The notes beneath the pieces were generated by a model. The model was not told the origin of the DNA. It was given only the letters and a program-made list of their open reading frames with translations, and did no database searches. The position numbers and the translations under genes are program-made. 64,000 nucleotides of DNA, from NCBI GenBank assembly GCA_017472665.1, contig JAFUOS010000001.1, forward strand, positions 62,001-126,000, read 5' to 3'. Source of the DNA: Tyzzerella sp. (GTDB lineage: Bacteria; Bacillota; Clostridia; Lachnospirales; Lachnospiraceae). How positions within the stretch are numbered: position 1 is the stretch's first letter; the number at the start of each line of letters is the position of its first letter. Shown in pieces: positions 16,009-24,714 of this stretch.

Positions 16009-18669
16009 ATGACAGTAAAAACAGAAAGGCTACTGTCTGAAATGACCGAGGCACTTTATGAAAAAAAGGCTGTTTTGCTCACTGGAAATACTGGAGTGGG
16101 CAAAACATACCTTGCCAAAAAGATTTCAGAACAGTTAGGAAAAAGTGAATATAGCTGTTTTCCGTTAAGTAAAGATCAGGCAGTTAACGTTGAAATTGTT
16201 TCATGCCATAACAGCGTTACATATGAGGATGTGGTAGGTGGAATAACTGCTGATACTGAATCAGGAAAAATGGTTTTTGAATATAAGGATAAAATTCTGA
16301 TTGAGACAATTCTTAAAGCTGCAAAGGACTATAAGGATGGTAAAGGTACGAAATATGTCCTGATTATGGATGACTTACAGAGAAATGATGTCTCTACTCT
16401 TCTGGGCGATGCGGTTAATGCAATAGGGGCAGAGAATGTAGATACAAATTTGTATCTGAATTCAGGAACAGAGGTTGATATTCCGCCAAATTTTTATATC
16501 ATTGGAACTTACAATGCCACAGAAACGGGAGCCATTTCGCTTTCTAGTGACTTAATGGGAAGATTCTACATCCGAGAAATTTTGTCTGACATTGAATATA
16601 TTACCGAAGATACCAAGTCAGAAAATGCAATATATTACGATCAGGTGCGAAGTTTGGTTTTGAATTATCTGGATATGCAGTATCGGCTTAGTACATATGA
16701 ACAAAACAGATATTTTCTTGGACACGGATATTTTGTTGGTGACGATGTTTCATTAAAAATAAAATACCAGTTGATTCCTATTCTAAAGCAGTATATATCT
16801 GAAGGCATACTCGATGATTCGGCAGAAGAGTCAATTCGGTTGCTGGATGCGGCATGCACAAAGAAGAAAAAAGTCATTTCAAAAGCGTCCAAGAAAAGCA
16901 GCTTTGATGAGTATAAAAATGGTGTGACAACAACACGCTTTATCAATGAAGATTCAACAAGGCAATGTAGCTCGATACCGATAGAAAATCTTGTGGGCAG
17001 AATTATTGAACAGAAATTGCTGACTGATACTCAGATAAAAAATAGTATCTTGTTTAACAAAAAAGTTTGTTATCGAGAAATGGAAGTTGGTGGCGTCACA
17101 TATCAGGCTACGCTGATTGCAAATAGTATACAGCATAATAAAATTCGAAGAAGTGGAAAACCGACGGAAAGGTGTTTGTATAATGGCGGCACAATTCTTG
17201 TAGATGGATCAGAGCATTACTTTACTGGAGGATTTCACCCAAAAGATTATGTAAAGGCTGCTTGTTGGGAAAAAACAGAAGGGTATAAGCTTGGAGAATC
17301 CTTTGGGGGTAACCTGGTACTCTTTAGAATTGTATGGCAGTATTATCAGGCTTTGATGAATGAGTATAGTCTTTATTTAAAAAACAATCCATCAGATATT
17401 GATAAAGGGAAATTACTGGATTTTGTAAAAGCAGAATGGAATTTATTCTTTAGTGATTTTAAGAAAATAGAACCGAAGAGTGTTATAAAGGAAGGCAGAG
17501 CCGACAAGGAGTGGAAGCAGGAAGAAGCCATATATAATCAGGAGGCAAATAAGACAGTTCGAAAAAATATAGCAAGTTTGAAAATATTATGGAGCAATCC
17601 TGGGGATGTAATCAGAACAGCCGATGGTTCAGAAATAATACTGGAAGGAGTAGATAACGATATGAGTGATTCAATCTATAAAGAATATTATGACGCGATG
17701 GAACTGCTTGGCATCAAGCAGATGATACTTCAGGGACCGCCTGGAACATCAAAAACATATTCAGCAAAGGCTTTTTTGAAGTATCTGGCACATAACTGTT
17801 CAGATGAAGAACTGGCTGATATTCAAATTGCAGATTATTCGGAAGAGGATAAGTATTGTGCAAAGTTATTTAAAGGCAAAGGAGAACCAGAGATTGCATG
17901 GGATATAGTGCAATTTCATCCTTCATATGGTTATGAAGATTTTATCAGAGGAATTAAGGTATCTACAAAACCAGGATCTGATAATATTCTTTATGAAACT
18001 GTGAATAAAGTTCTTGGTAATATAGCAGAACTTGCAAAGAAGCATAAGAAGACAAAGTTCTTCTTAATTATCGATGAGATTAACCGTGCAAATCTTGCAA
18101 CAGTATTTGGTGAATTGATATATGGTCTTGAATACAGGGCTGAACCAGTGGCAACACCTTATGCGGTAAATAATAACAATAGAATAAGCTTACCGGATAA
18201 TTTATATATTATCGGAACAATGAATACTGCTGATAAATCTATTGGTGGAATAGACTATGCTATCAGACGTAGATTCTTGTTTTTTGAGCAGTTGCCAGAT
18301 GAAAAGGTTATCAAAGAATATCGTACAGAAGAAGGTGAAGAACAGCTGATATTAAATGATCAGGCGTGCAAACTGTTTAAGAGCGTAGAAAGGATATTTG
18401 ATGAAGACCTCAGCCCTGAATACAGGAAGGAAGATGTACAGATTGGCCATACCTATTTCTTGGTTGATAGTAGGGACAAGCTGATGAAGAGATTTGAATA
18501 TCAGATCATTCCGATTTTAAAGGAATATTACAAGGATGGCATCATCAGTTTTGATGTTAGTGAAGCAACAGATGGTATCAATGGATTCAGGAATTGTATT
18601 GCCGGAAAGATAAGTATGACATCACAGAGAGATGATATCGAAAAGATATTCAATGATCTTATAGCATAG
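16009..18669 (+). CDS. McrB-like AAA+ motor with two AAA+ modules
   Basis: 886 residues. The C-terminal module is a typical McrB GTPase/AAA+ domain: Walker A GPPGTSKTY (about 578), Walker B LIIDEINRAN (about 686), GTMNTADKSI (about 735) and arginine fingers in AIRRRF. The N-terminal 300 residues form a second AAA+ module: Walker A TGNTGVGKTY (about 25), a divergent Walker B VLIMDDLQRND (about 118) and GTYNATETG (about 168). McrB of E. coli and R1.LlaJI have one such module. McrB-type proteins form rings that translocate DNA and activate the McrC nuclease. Ribosome site AAGGTGATG precedes 16009. The start lies 17 bp after methyltransferase 2. Confidence 0.88.
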   Translation: MTVKTERLLSEMTEALYEKKAVLLTGNTGVGKTYLAKKISEQLGKSEYSCFPLSKDQAVNVEIVSCHNSVTYEDVVGGITADTESGKMVFEYKDKILIETILKAAKDYKDGKGTKYVLIMDDLQRNDVSTLLGDAVNAIGAENVDTNLYLNSGTEVDIPPNFYIIGTYNATETGAISLSSDLMGRFYIREILSDIEYITEDTKSENAIYYDQVRSLVLNYLDMQYRLSTYEQNRYFLGHGYFVGDDVSLKIKYQLIPILKQYISEGILDDSAEESIRLLDAACTKKKKVISKASKKSSFDEYKNGVTTTRFINEDSTRQCSSIPIENLVGRIIEQKLLTDTQIKNSILFNKKVCYREMEVGGVTYQATLIANSIQHNKIRRSGKPTERCLYNGGTILVDGSEHYFTGGFHPKDYVKAACWEKTEGYKLGESFGGNLVLFRIVWQYYQALMNEYSLYLKNNPSDIDKGKLLDFVKAEWNLFFSDFKKIEPKSVIKEGRADKEWKQEEAIYNQEANKTVRKNIASLKILWSNPGDVIRTADGSEIILEGVDNDMSDSIYKEYYDAMELLGIKQMILQGPPGTSKTYSAKAFLKYLAHNCSDEELADIQIADYSEEDKYCAKLFKGKGEPEIAWDIVQFHPSYGYEDFIRGIKVSTKPGSDNILYETVNKVLGNIAELAKKHKKTKFFLIIDEINRANLATVFGELIYGLEYRAEPVATPYAVNNNNRISLPDNLYIIGTMNTADKSIGGIDYAIRRRFLFFEQLPDEKVIKEYRTEEGEEQLILNDQACKLFKSVERIFDEDLSPEYRKEDVQIGHTYFLVDSRDKLMKRFEYQIIPILKEYYKDGIISFDVSEATDGINGFRNCIAGKISMTSQRDDIEKIFNDLIA

Positions 18670-18683
18670 TTGGGAGTGGTTAT

Positions 18684-20141
18684 ATGAACGGATGGCAAGA
18701 GCCAAAAAACGGGCAACGTATATACCTTATAACTGATAATTCCAAGATGGATGATTTTACTGATTGCATTAAGTCAGAAGATATCGACAGACTATATGTT
18801 ACCTATAGTGAATCGAGGGTTAACCTGGGGATACATTATTATCGTAATAGCCTATACTCATCAAATTTAGTTGGAATTTGTAGGGTAAAATCAGTTGATG
18901 ATGAAACTTTATACGATGCAGAAGGCAACGAACTTTTATTAAAGGTTGTTCCTAGATTTAATGTGACGGTTATTGGACTTCTCAATTATATAAGAGACGA
19001 CGACGAATTTGATCGCTATATGGCACCACAGACCATAAGTAACAGACATAAGGAAAAAGACATAGAGGCCATTGACAGAAATGAAATATTCTATTTTTTT
19101 GAAAATGAAAAGCCTTTGAAGGTGGACGATGGAATATCGGCAGAAAATAGCATTATAACAGTCACGGTCTTTCTCACATTACTCAGGTTATTGTGTAGAC
19201 GTCCGCTTATGGGAAGGATGCTAAAAGAAGAAGAAAATCTTACTGGTAAAGTTAAAGGAAAAATCGTTATCGAGAAAAACATTAGGGCAAATACTATGCA
19301 TGGACGTAATGATAGATTTTTCTGTCAGTATTTGCATTTTTCGGATGATATTGTTGAAAATCAGATATTAAAGGCTGCACTGAAGAAGGCAAAGAGGTTT
19401 GTAATCGATTATTTTGGAGATTGCAGTAAAGATAATAATAATTATGCCAGTATGATTTCATATTGTTCAAATGCGTTGAGACATGTATCGGATATTCAAT
19501 GCAGTGGAAGTGCATGTAATGGATTAAAGTTTTCCGGTTGCTATACCTACTATAAGCCTGTGATTGCGATGGCAAGGATGATTCTGGATGATATTTCAAT
19601 CGAATCAAATGGCGAAATTAGTATTACGGAGTATATTGTTCCATATGCGATTTCAATGGAAAAGCTTTTCGAAGTATACGTTCGCGCTTATTTGAAGAAG
19701 AATGGTATTAACTCATACAGGAGTAAGAGTAGTACAGGAATAAGGTTAGAAAAATTCGATGACAAAACAGATGTTTTTATGGAGGAAGATGGTTTGCTTA
19801 ATCCTGGAAAGTATATTTCGGGTTCAATTAAGCCGGATTTGATTCTTACAGATCAGGAGACCGGAGAAACTGTTGTTTTTGATGTGAAGTACAAGGATTA
19901 TACAAATGGTGATTCTCGAAATGACAGATTGCAGCTTCTTGCCTACAGTATGATGTTGAATGCAAATAATGTTGGAATAATTTTGCCTACTCAGAACGAA
20001 ATCGAAATCTTTGATGCCAGAAGAGTTAACTCCATGGAGAAGCGTATTATTAAATATCATCAAATGCTTTTGGGGATGATGAAGGATAATCCAACCGTTG
20101 CAAATTACATAAAGGATAGCACCTTTGAAAAGAAGGATTAG
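18684..20141 (+). CDS. McrC-like nuclease subunit
   Basis: 485 residues. The N-terminal part matches the McrC/LlaJI R2 family. The C-terminal nuclease shows a PD-(D/E)XK core: GSIKPDLILTD followed by VVFDVKYKDY (D, then D-x-K), then the helical DRLQLLAYSMML segment. It is expected to cut DNA when engaged by the McrB-like ring. The start follows GGGAGTGG, 12 bp after the McrB stop, consistent with obligate co-production. The combination of two m5C methyltransferases, a McrB-like and a McrC-like gene is the LlaJI/BsuMI layout, so the complex probably restricts unmethylated target sites rather than methylated DNA as E. coli McrBC does. Confidence 0.88.
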   Translation: MNGWQEPKNGQRIYLITDNSKMDDFTDCIKSEDIDRLYVTYSESRVNLGIHYYRNSLYSSNLVGICRVKSVDDETLYDAEGNELLLKVVPRFNVTVIGLLNYIRDDDEFDRYMAPQTISNRHKEKDIEAIDRNEIFYFFENEKPLKVDDGISAENSIITVTVFLTLLRLLCRRPLMGRMLKEEENLTGKVKGKIVIEKNIRANTMHGRNDRFFCQYLHFSDDIVENQILKAALKKAKRFVIDYFGDCSKDNNNYASMISYCSNALRHVSDIQCSGSACNGLKFSGCYTYYKPVIAMARMILDDISIESNGEISITEYIVPYAISMEKLFEVYVRAYLKKNGINSYRSKSSTGIRLEKFDDKTDVFMEEDGLLNPGKYISGSIKPDLILTDQETGETVVFDVKYKDYTNGDSRNDRLQLLAYSMMLNANNVGIILPTQNEIEIFDARRVNSMEKRIIKYHQMLLGMMKDNPTVANYIKDSTFEKKD

Positions 20142-20143
20142 TT

Positions 20144-20617
20144 ATGGCTGATGTATTGACTCCAGAACAACGCACAAAGAATATGAAGCACATTAAATCA
20201 AACAATACAAAGATTGAGGTGTTGCTCAGAAAGGCGCTGTGGAGAAAAGGCTATAGATTTCGAAAGAATTATAAAGAACTGCCAGGGAAACCGGACATTG
20301 TGCTTACAAAGTATAAAATTGCAATTTTCTGTGACGGAGAGTTGTTTCATGGTAAGGATTGGGAAGTGCTTAAACCAAGATTGGAAAAAAGCAACAATAG
20401 CGAATTTTGGATTAGTAAGATATCCAGAAACAGAGAGAGGGATGATGAAATTAACAAGAAGCTTCTTTTTTGGGGATGGACTGTTATCCGGTTTTGGGGC
20501 AATGATATAAAGAAAAATACGGATGAATGCGTCCGTGTGATTGAAGAAACGATATTTGATTTAAAAATGCTAGAAGGTAAAGATTGCATTGACGAGTTTG
20601 AAGATAGCATTAATTAA
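20144..20617 (+). CDS. vsr: Vsr-like very short patch repair endonuclease
   Basis: 157 residues matching Vsr: DVLTPEQRTKNMKHIKSNNT, ELPGKPDIVLTKYKIAIFCDGELFHG, then SEFWISKISRNRERD and the GWTVIRFWGND end. Vsr nicks beside T:G mismatches created by deamination of 5-methylcytosine, so it fits beside the two m5C methyltransferases. The catalytic Asp in KPDIVL and the His of LFHG are present. The segment usually written DGCFWHGC reads DGELFHGKDW, so the cysteine zinc ligands of E. coli Vsr are missing. Some Vsr-fold proteins act as restriction nucleases; that alternative cannot be excluded. It starts two bases after the McrC stop. Confidence 0.9.
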   Translation: MADVLTPEQRTKNMKHIKSNNTKIEVLLRKALWRKGYRFRKNYKELPGKPDIVLTKYKIAIFCDGELFHGKDWEVLKPRLEKSNNSEFWISKISRNRERDDEINKKLLFWGWTVIRFWGNDIKKNTDECVRVIEETIFDLKMLEGKDCIDEFEDSIN

Positions 20618-20744
20618 AGAGACTATAAAACATCTAGGATAATCAAAGTTTTTGATGGTTTGCCAAACTTTTTGAGGGTCTCTCGTGAGGGTTCATTGAT
20701 TTTCAGACTATAAATTGTACATGAGTTAATGAGGGTTTTTCGTG

Positions 20745-20775
20745 AGGGGCTGATGTTGTAGAAACATCAGCCCCT
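20745..20775. terminator. Strong hairpin downstream of the restriction operon
   Basis: A perfect 13-bp stem (AGGGGCTGATGTT with its complement) and a 5-nt loop. The T-run after it is poor on both strands, so termination is probable but not certain. Two copies of a TGAGGGT-NNNN-CGTGAGGG motif lie just upstream (about 20674 and 20729) and may be remains of an insertion-sequence end. Confidence 0.5.
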
Positions 20776-20791
20776 ATTCTAATGGGAAAAA

Positions 20792-20944
20792 TCAAAGAAA
20801 GTCTTCTGGAATATCAATGCCTACTTCTTTGAGTGCGGTCTCTAACACGTCAATTCTGGCATATAGCCGTTGGATTTCAATCCAGTTTCCGTGACAAGTT
20901 TCATCAGTTTCTTTCAATTCAAAAAGTGTGAGTTGATAGTCCAT
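20792..20944 (-). CDS. Hypothetical 50-residue protein
   Basis: A 50-codon frame starting MDYQLTLFELKETDETCHGN and ending VGIDIPEDFL. The composition is protein-like (amphipathic, regular helix pattern), but no ribosome site is visible. It lies just downstream of, and on the same strand as, the ISL3-type transposase remnant, so it may be a leftover passenger of that element. Not recognised. Confidence 0.35.
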   Translation of the reverse strand: MDYQLTLFELKETDETCHGNWIEIQRLYARIDVLETALKEVGIDIPEDFL

Positions 20945-21016
20945 CCATTTCAGACATTTATGATTTTATGATTTTTGCTAAAAGCACAATAATTTTCCAT
21001 ATGTAATCCTCCAAAT

Positions 21017-21163
21017 TTAATTATCATCATCGTTATCGAAATATAAAACAGGGTTGTGGTTCGAGGTTCCGTTCAAAGTAGGTTCTTGCCTTGCGGCGTA
21101 GAGAAACCGGTTGCGAAAATGCTCAAAGTTACGAAAACCCTTGCCAAGGCACTTTAAATCCTG
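21017..21163 (-). pseudogene. C-terminal remnant of an ISL3-type transposase
   Basis: Minus-strand translation gives 48 residues including LGKGFRNFEHFRNRFLYAAR and ending VLYFDNDDDN before TAA. The G-F-R-N-F-x-x-F-R-x-R pattern followed by a polar tail is how ISL3-family transposases end, as I remember the family. The frame stops abruptly at 21163, where the plus-strand helicase remnant begins. This marks a deletion or recombination junction. Confidence 0.6.
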
Positions 21164-22278
21164 TTATTTTGCTTAATAGAATTACAAATACGCAATTAAA
21201 GAAAAAGTATGCTATTTCGGATGAATATGACTATTGTGATAATTCTATTTACAAGACATACTTGGCATGTGACTCGGTAAGTGATGAGGTTCTTTTAAGA
21301 AATCATTACAGATGTAATAAAGGGATAATCGATTTTAATAATAGAAAATATTATAATGGCAAGCTGAGTGTTTTAAGCAAAAGTACAGAAAAGCAACCGT
21401 TGGTGTATGTAGATGTGGGCGATGTTGAATCAAATGAAAAAAATACCTCGGCGGAAGAAGTTAACCAGATTATTAAATATTGTCAAATGAATAAGGAAAA
21501 ATCGATAGGTATCATTACGCCATTTGTGAATCAGCGAAAATACATCGAAGAACAGTTGAAAGCTAATTCCTTAAATGATGTGTCATGTGGGACTGTTCAC
21601 GCTTTCAAAGGTGATGAAAAAGATGTTATTTTATTCTCAACTGCAATTACTAATGACACTAATTTTGGTACATACGAATGGCTAAAGAACAACAAGGAAC
21701 TCATCAATGTAGCAACTTCGAGAGCAAAGAATAAGCTTATTATCCTGTCCAGTATGAAAAATGTTGAGCGACTTCATCGTGAAGACGAGACAGATGATTT
21801 ATATGAGTTGATTCAATATACGAGAAGTAACGGAAAAACTGAAGTGACAGAAAAAACGGCAAAATCTCGGGCATTAGGTGTTAAGCCATTTAGCACGGCA
21901 ATTGAAGAGGCATTTTTAGAAAATTTGAGACATGCATTGGGAAATATTTGGTTTGCACAGAATAAATATGTGGTGAAAAAGGAAGTTGCAATTTCGCATG
22001 TATTTATGGATAATACGACTAATACGGATTTGTTTTATTCAGGAAGATTTGATTTTGTGGTATATGAGGTAAACAATAAGAAAGAGATTCCGGTACTTGC
22101 GATTGAATTGGATGGAAAAGAGCATTTTGAGGATGAGATTGTACAAGCTCGAGATAAGAAGAAAAATGAGATTTGTAAGGCGCATCAATTGGAATTGATT
22201 CGCGTTGAGAATTCGTATGCGAGAAGGTATAATCATATAAAGGATATTTTGAGTAATTATTTTTCGGGGTTGAGGTAA
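21157..22278 (+). pseudogene. Helicase-nuclease remnant (AAA_12 plus DUF2726), 5' end lost
   Basis: The readable part starts around NPVILLNRITNTQLKKKYAIS. It holds the C-terminal half of a Upf1-like SF1 helicase: LLRNHYRCNKGIIDFNNRKYYN, GIITPFVNQRKYIEE, GTVHAFKGDEKDVI and NVATSRAKNKLII. A DUF2726 PD-(D/E)XK domain follows (VLAIELDGKEHF, then ICKAHQLELIRVEN). Walker A and B boxes are absent because everything upstream was replaced by the ISL3 remnant. A frame open back to 21091 only reads antisense transposase sequence, so that start is not real. The intact ancestor was probably a defence protein of the same island. Confidence 0.78.
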
Positions 22279-22289
22279 AGAAAATTTCA

Positions 22290-22356
22290 GTAAACCATCG
22301 GTTTACCCGACTCAACTCCCCGTCGGTTTACCATTTCACCGGCATCCGTGTATACT
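22290..22356 (+). promoter_or_regulatory. Promoter and putative operator of the XRE gene
   Basis: GTAAACC-ATC-GGTTTAC is a 7-3-7 palindrome (22290-22306). CGGTTTACC occurs twice, at 22299-22307 and 22324-22332. The second copy contains the -35 TTTACC (22327-22332), 18 bp before the -10 TATACT (22351-22356). The pattern suggests autoregulation by the XRE protein encoded just downstream. Confidence 0.5.
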
Positions 22357-22386
22357 AACCCTATCATAACCAAGGAGGCATACAAC

Positions 22387-22779
22387 ATGAACAAACAACC
22401 AATGGGAGACTTGATCACCCAACTCCGAAAAGCAAAAGGCATGACCCAAAAAGAATTAGCTGACAAAATGAACGTCACCGACAAAGCAGTATCCAAATGG
22501 GAACGCAACCTGTCTTGTCCAGACATCAATTCACTCCCAACTTTGGCGGAAATACTGGGAGTATCAGTGGAAGAATTACTAAACACCACCAAGCAAGAAG
22601 AAAAAGCCAATGACAAAATAGACAAGATCATTGACTTGATTCTAAAAGTCATTCCATTGGCAATGGGCGTGGCAGTCATAGTAACATCTGTTATGAAAGA
22701 AATCGATCTATATTCTGGACTTACAATGCTAGGAACAGGTCTTGCTTGCATCGGAATGCGACAACTAAAAGAGCAATAA
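22387..22779 (+). CDS. XRE-family regulator with a C-terminal membrane hairpin
   Basis: 130 residues. The N-terminal 65 residues are a Cro/CI helix-turn-helix (LITQLRKAKGMTQKELADKM, then VTDKAVSKWERNLSCPDI). The C-terminal part contains two hydrophobic stretches (VIPLAMGVAVIVTSV and LYSGLTMLGTGLACIG), so it is probably a membrane-tethered regulator. AAGGAGG sits seven bases before ATG 22387; the longer reading from 22348 is not supported. Early codons are C-ending, unlike most neighbours. Target genes unknown. Confidence 0.85.
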   Translation: MNKQPMGDLITQLRKAKGMTQKELADKMNVTDKAVSKWERNLSCPDINSLPTLAEILGVSVEELLNTTKQEEKANDKIDKIIDLILKVIPLAMGVAVIVTSVMKEIDLYSGLTMLGTGLACIGMRQLKEQ

Positions 22780-22783
22780 TCAT

Positions 22784-22823
22784 AAACGCTAAACGATATT
22801 TTGAGTTATTGTTTAGCGTTTTC
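22784..22823 (+). terminator. Terminator after the XRE gene
   Basis: An 11-bp perfect stem AAACGCTAAAC / GTTTAGCGTTT with a 16-nt loop, followed by a short T-rich tail. Confidence 0.65.
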
Positions 22824-22954
22824 GCATATCAGCACTAAAAATTCACAAGAACAGTAAGCTCTCAATAAAAGAATGCATATTCCTGCTATAATATTTTAGA
22901 AAATGGAAATCCTAATATGTATGAAATTACATTTTTGTATTATGATTAATAAAA

Positions 22955-22983
22955 TTGACATAAAAGGCTTAATAGTTTATTAT
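22955..22983 (+). promoter_or_regulatory. Promoter of the hipBA operon
   Basis: TTGACA (22955-22960), a 17-bp spacer and TATTAT (22978-22983), 25 bp before hipB. Close to the sigma-A consensus. Confidence 0.7.
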
Positions 22984-23007
22984 ATTAAACATAAGAGGTG
23001 ATTTAAC

Positions 23008-23325
23008 ATGAGTAAAAGGACAGTAGTTGTTATGCCTGAAACCATAAGAATATTGGAAATAATGGGTGAACAGATTAAAATGGCCAGATTAAGACGTAAT
23101 CTTGCAACTGAACTGGTCGCAGAGAGAGCTGGGATTAGCCGCGCAACATTATGGGCTGTAGAAAAAGGAACGCCTACGGTGTCAATAGGGACATATGCGG
23201 CAGTTTTGCATGCATTGGGCGGAATGGATAAAGATTTTGAACTGGTTGCAAAAGATGATGAATTTGGTAGAAAGTTACAGGATTTAAATATTCAGACTCG
23301 CGGCAGAGCAAAAAGAGGTAAGTAA
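23008..23325 (+). CDS. hipB: HipB-like antitoxin (XRE family)
   Basis: 105 residues with a helix-turn-helix: LGEQIKMARLRRNLATELVAERAGISRATLWAVEKGTP. The last 20 residues are basic (NIQTRGRAKRGK). It precedes hipA by three bases in one operon, the standard order, and should bind both its own promoter and the HipA kinase. Ribosome site AGAGGTG precedes ATG 23008. Confidence 0.88.
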   Translation: MSKRTVVVMPETIRILEIMGEQIKMARLRRNLATELVAERAGISRATLWAVEKGTPTVSIGTYAAVLHALGGMDKDFELVAKDDEFGRKLQDLNIQTRGRAKRGK

Positions 23326-23328
23326 AAT

Positions 23329-24591
23329 ATGGAAGATATAAAAAATATTTATGTATATAAAGATTGGGATACTCTTGTTCCTAAAAAAATTGGTACACTT
23401 TACATAGAAGGTGGAAAGGGAAAAGAGATTATTTCTTTTGAATATGATGATAATTGGCTTGAAAATGTAGATACGAGTCTGGTTTTTGATCCTGATTTGA
23501 TGTTATATAAGGGACCTCAGTATGCACCATTAAATAAATCAATGTTTGGAATTTTTGCAGATTCCTGTCCGGATAAATGGGGACGTTTGCTGATGAAACG
23601 CCGAGAAGCAATCCTTGCCAAAAAAGAAGAAAGAAAACCAAGAAGATTGAAAGATGTTGATTTTTTGCTTGGAGTATATGATGAAACACGAATGGGAGGG
23701 CTGAGATTTTCTTTAGTAGAAGGAGGTCCATTTTTATCTGATGATAAAGAACTGGCAACACCACCATGGACAACACTTCGTAAATTAGAATCCGCCTCGT
23801 TAGCATTTGAAAAAAATGAGGATGGGATGGAAGAAAAGTGGCTTAAACAGTTATTAGCCCCAGGTTCATCATTGGGTGGAGCAAGGCCAAAAGCATCAGT
23901 ATCCGCACCGGACGGTTCTCTGTGGATCGCAAAATTCCCATCCAAACATGACGATATAAACGTGGGAGCCTGGGAAATGGTAGTACATGATCTGGCCAAT
24001 ATGTGTGGACTTGATGTACCAGAAGCTAAGATGGAACATTTTTCGAAAACAGGAAGCACGTTTTTGACAAAACGATTTGATCGTGATGGAAAGAAAAGAA
24101 TTCATTTTGCTTCGGCGATGACTTTGCTCGGGAAAAATGATGGTGCAAGCGCAGCAGATGGTTCGAGTTATCTGGATATTGTGTCTTTGATTAGAAAATA
24201 CGGTGCGACTCCGAAAAAAGATTTGCAGGAATTATGGAAGCGAATCGTATTTAATATGGCAGTTTCCAATACAGATGATCATCTGAGAAATCATGGGTTT
24301 ATTCTGACGAATGAAGGATGGAGATTATCTCCGCTATATGATGTAAATCCGAATGCAGATGGCGATGTTTTATCTTTGAACGTGGATGAATATAGCAATT
24401 TGATAGACTTTGAGCTGGCCTTATCTGTTGCATCAGTATTTGGGGTGACGGAAAAGCAAGCAGCTGCGCAGCTAGAAGAAATAAAACAGACAGTTGAAAA
24501 TAATTGGAGATTATTAGCGAAAAAGTATGGACTTAGTAGAGGTGAGATAGAAGGAATGGCACCGGCATTTGATATGGAGTTTAAGGGATAA
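23329..24591 (+). CDS. hipA: HipA-like serine/threonine kinase toxin
   Basis: 420 residues, close to the family length. An N-terminal HipA coupling domain (VYKDWDTLVPKKIGTLYIEG) is followed by the kinase core: the Gly-rich SSLGGARPKASV loop, the Lys in LWIAKFPS, the catalytic loop NTDDHLRNHGF and the metal-binding LSPLYDVNP. HipA kinases phosphorylate aminoacyl-tRNA synthetases such as GltX and induce dormancy; the target here is unknown. All key residues seen are intact, so the toxin is probably active and held by HipB. After the TAA the same frame stays open for a further 31 codons (see findings). Confidence 0.92.
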   Translation: MEDIKNIYVYKDWDTLVPKKIGTLYIEGGKGKEIISFEYDDNWLENVDTSLVFDPDLMLYKGPQYAPLNKSMFGIFADSCPDKWGRLLMKRREAILAKKEERKPRRLKDVDFLLGVYDETRMGGLRFSLVEGGPFLSDDKELATPPWTTLRKLESASLAFEKNEDGMEEKWLKQLLAPGSSLGGARPKASVSAPDGSLWIAKFPSKHDDINVGAWEMVVHDLANMCGLDVPEAKMEHFSKTGSTFLTKRFDRDGKKRIHFASAMTLLGKNDGASAADGSSYLDIVSLIRKYGATPKKDLQELWKRIVFNMAVSNTDDHLRNHGFILTNEGWRLSPLYDVNPNADGDVLSLNVDEYSNLIDFELALSVASVFGVTEKQAAAQLEEIKQTVENNWRLLAKKYGLSRGEIEGMAPAFDMEFKG

Positions 24592-24714
24592 ACATATGTT
24601 TGCGATTTGGTGGAAGCCGAAATTCCTTATACAAATAGTGAAGTGTTTTCTGAAATTCCTTCAGATTCTCAAGAAGACATTTACTAAGTTGCAAGTACGA
24701 AAGGAAGGTGTTCT

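Noticed and set aside
21091..21156. N-terminus MRRRETGCENAQ of the helicase remnant
   Set aside because: These bases are antisense to ISL3-type transposase codons and give no helicase motif.
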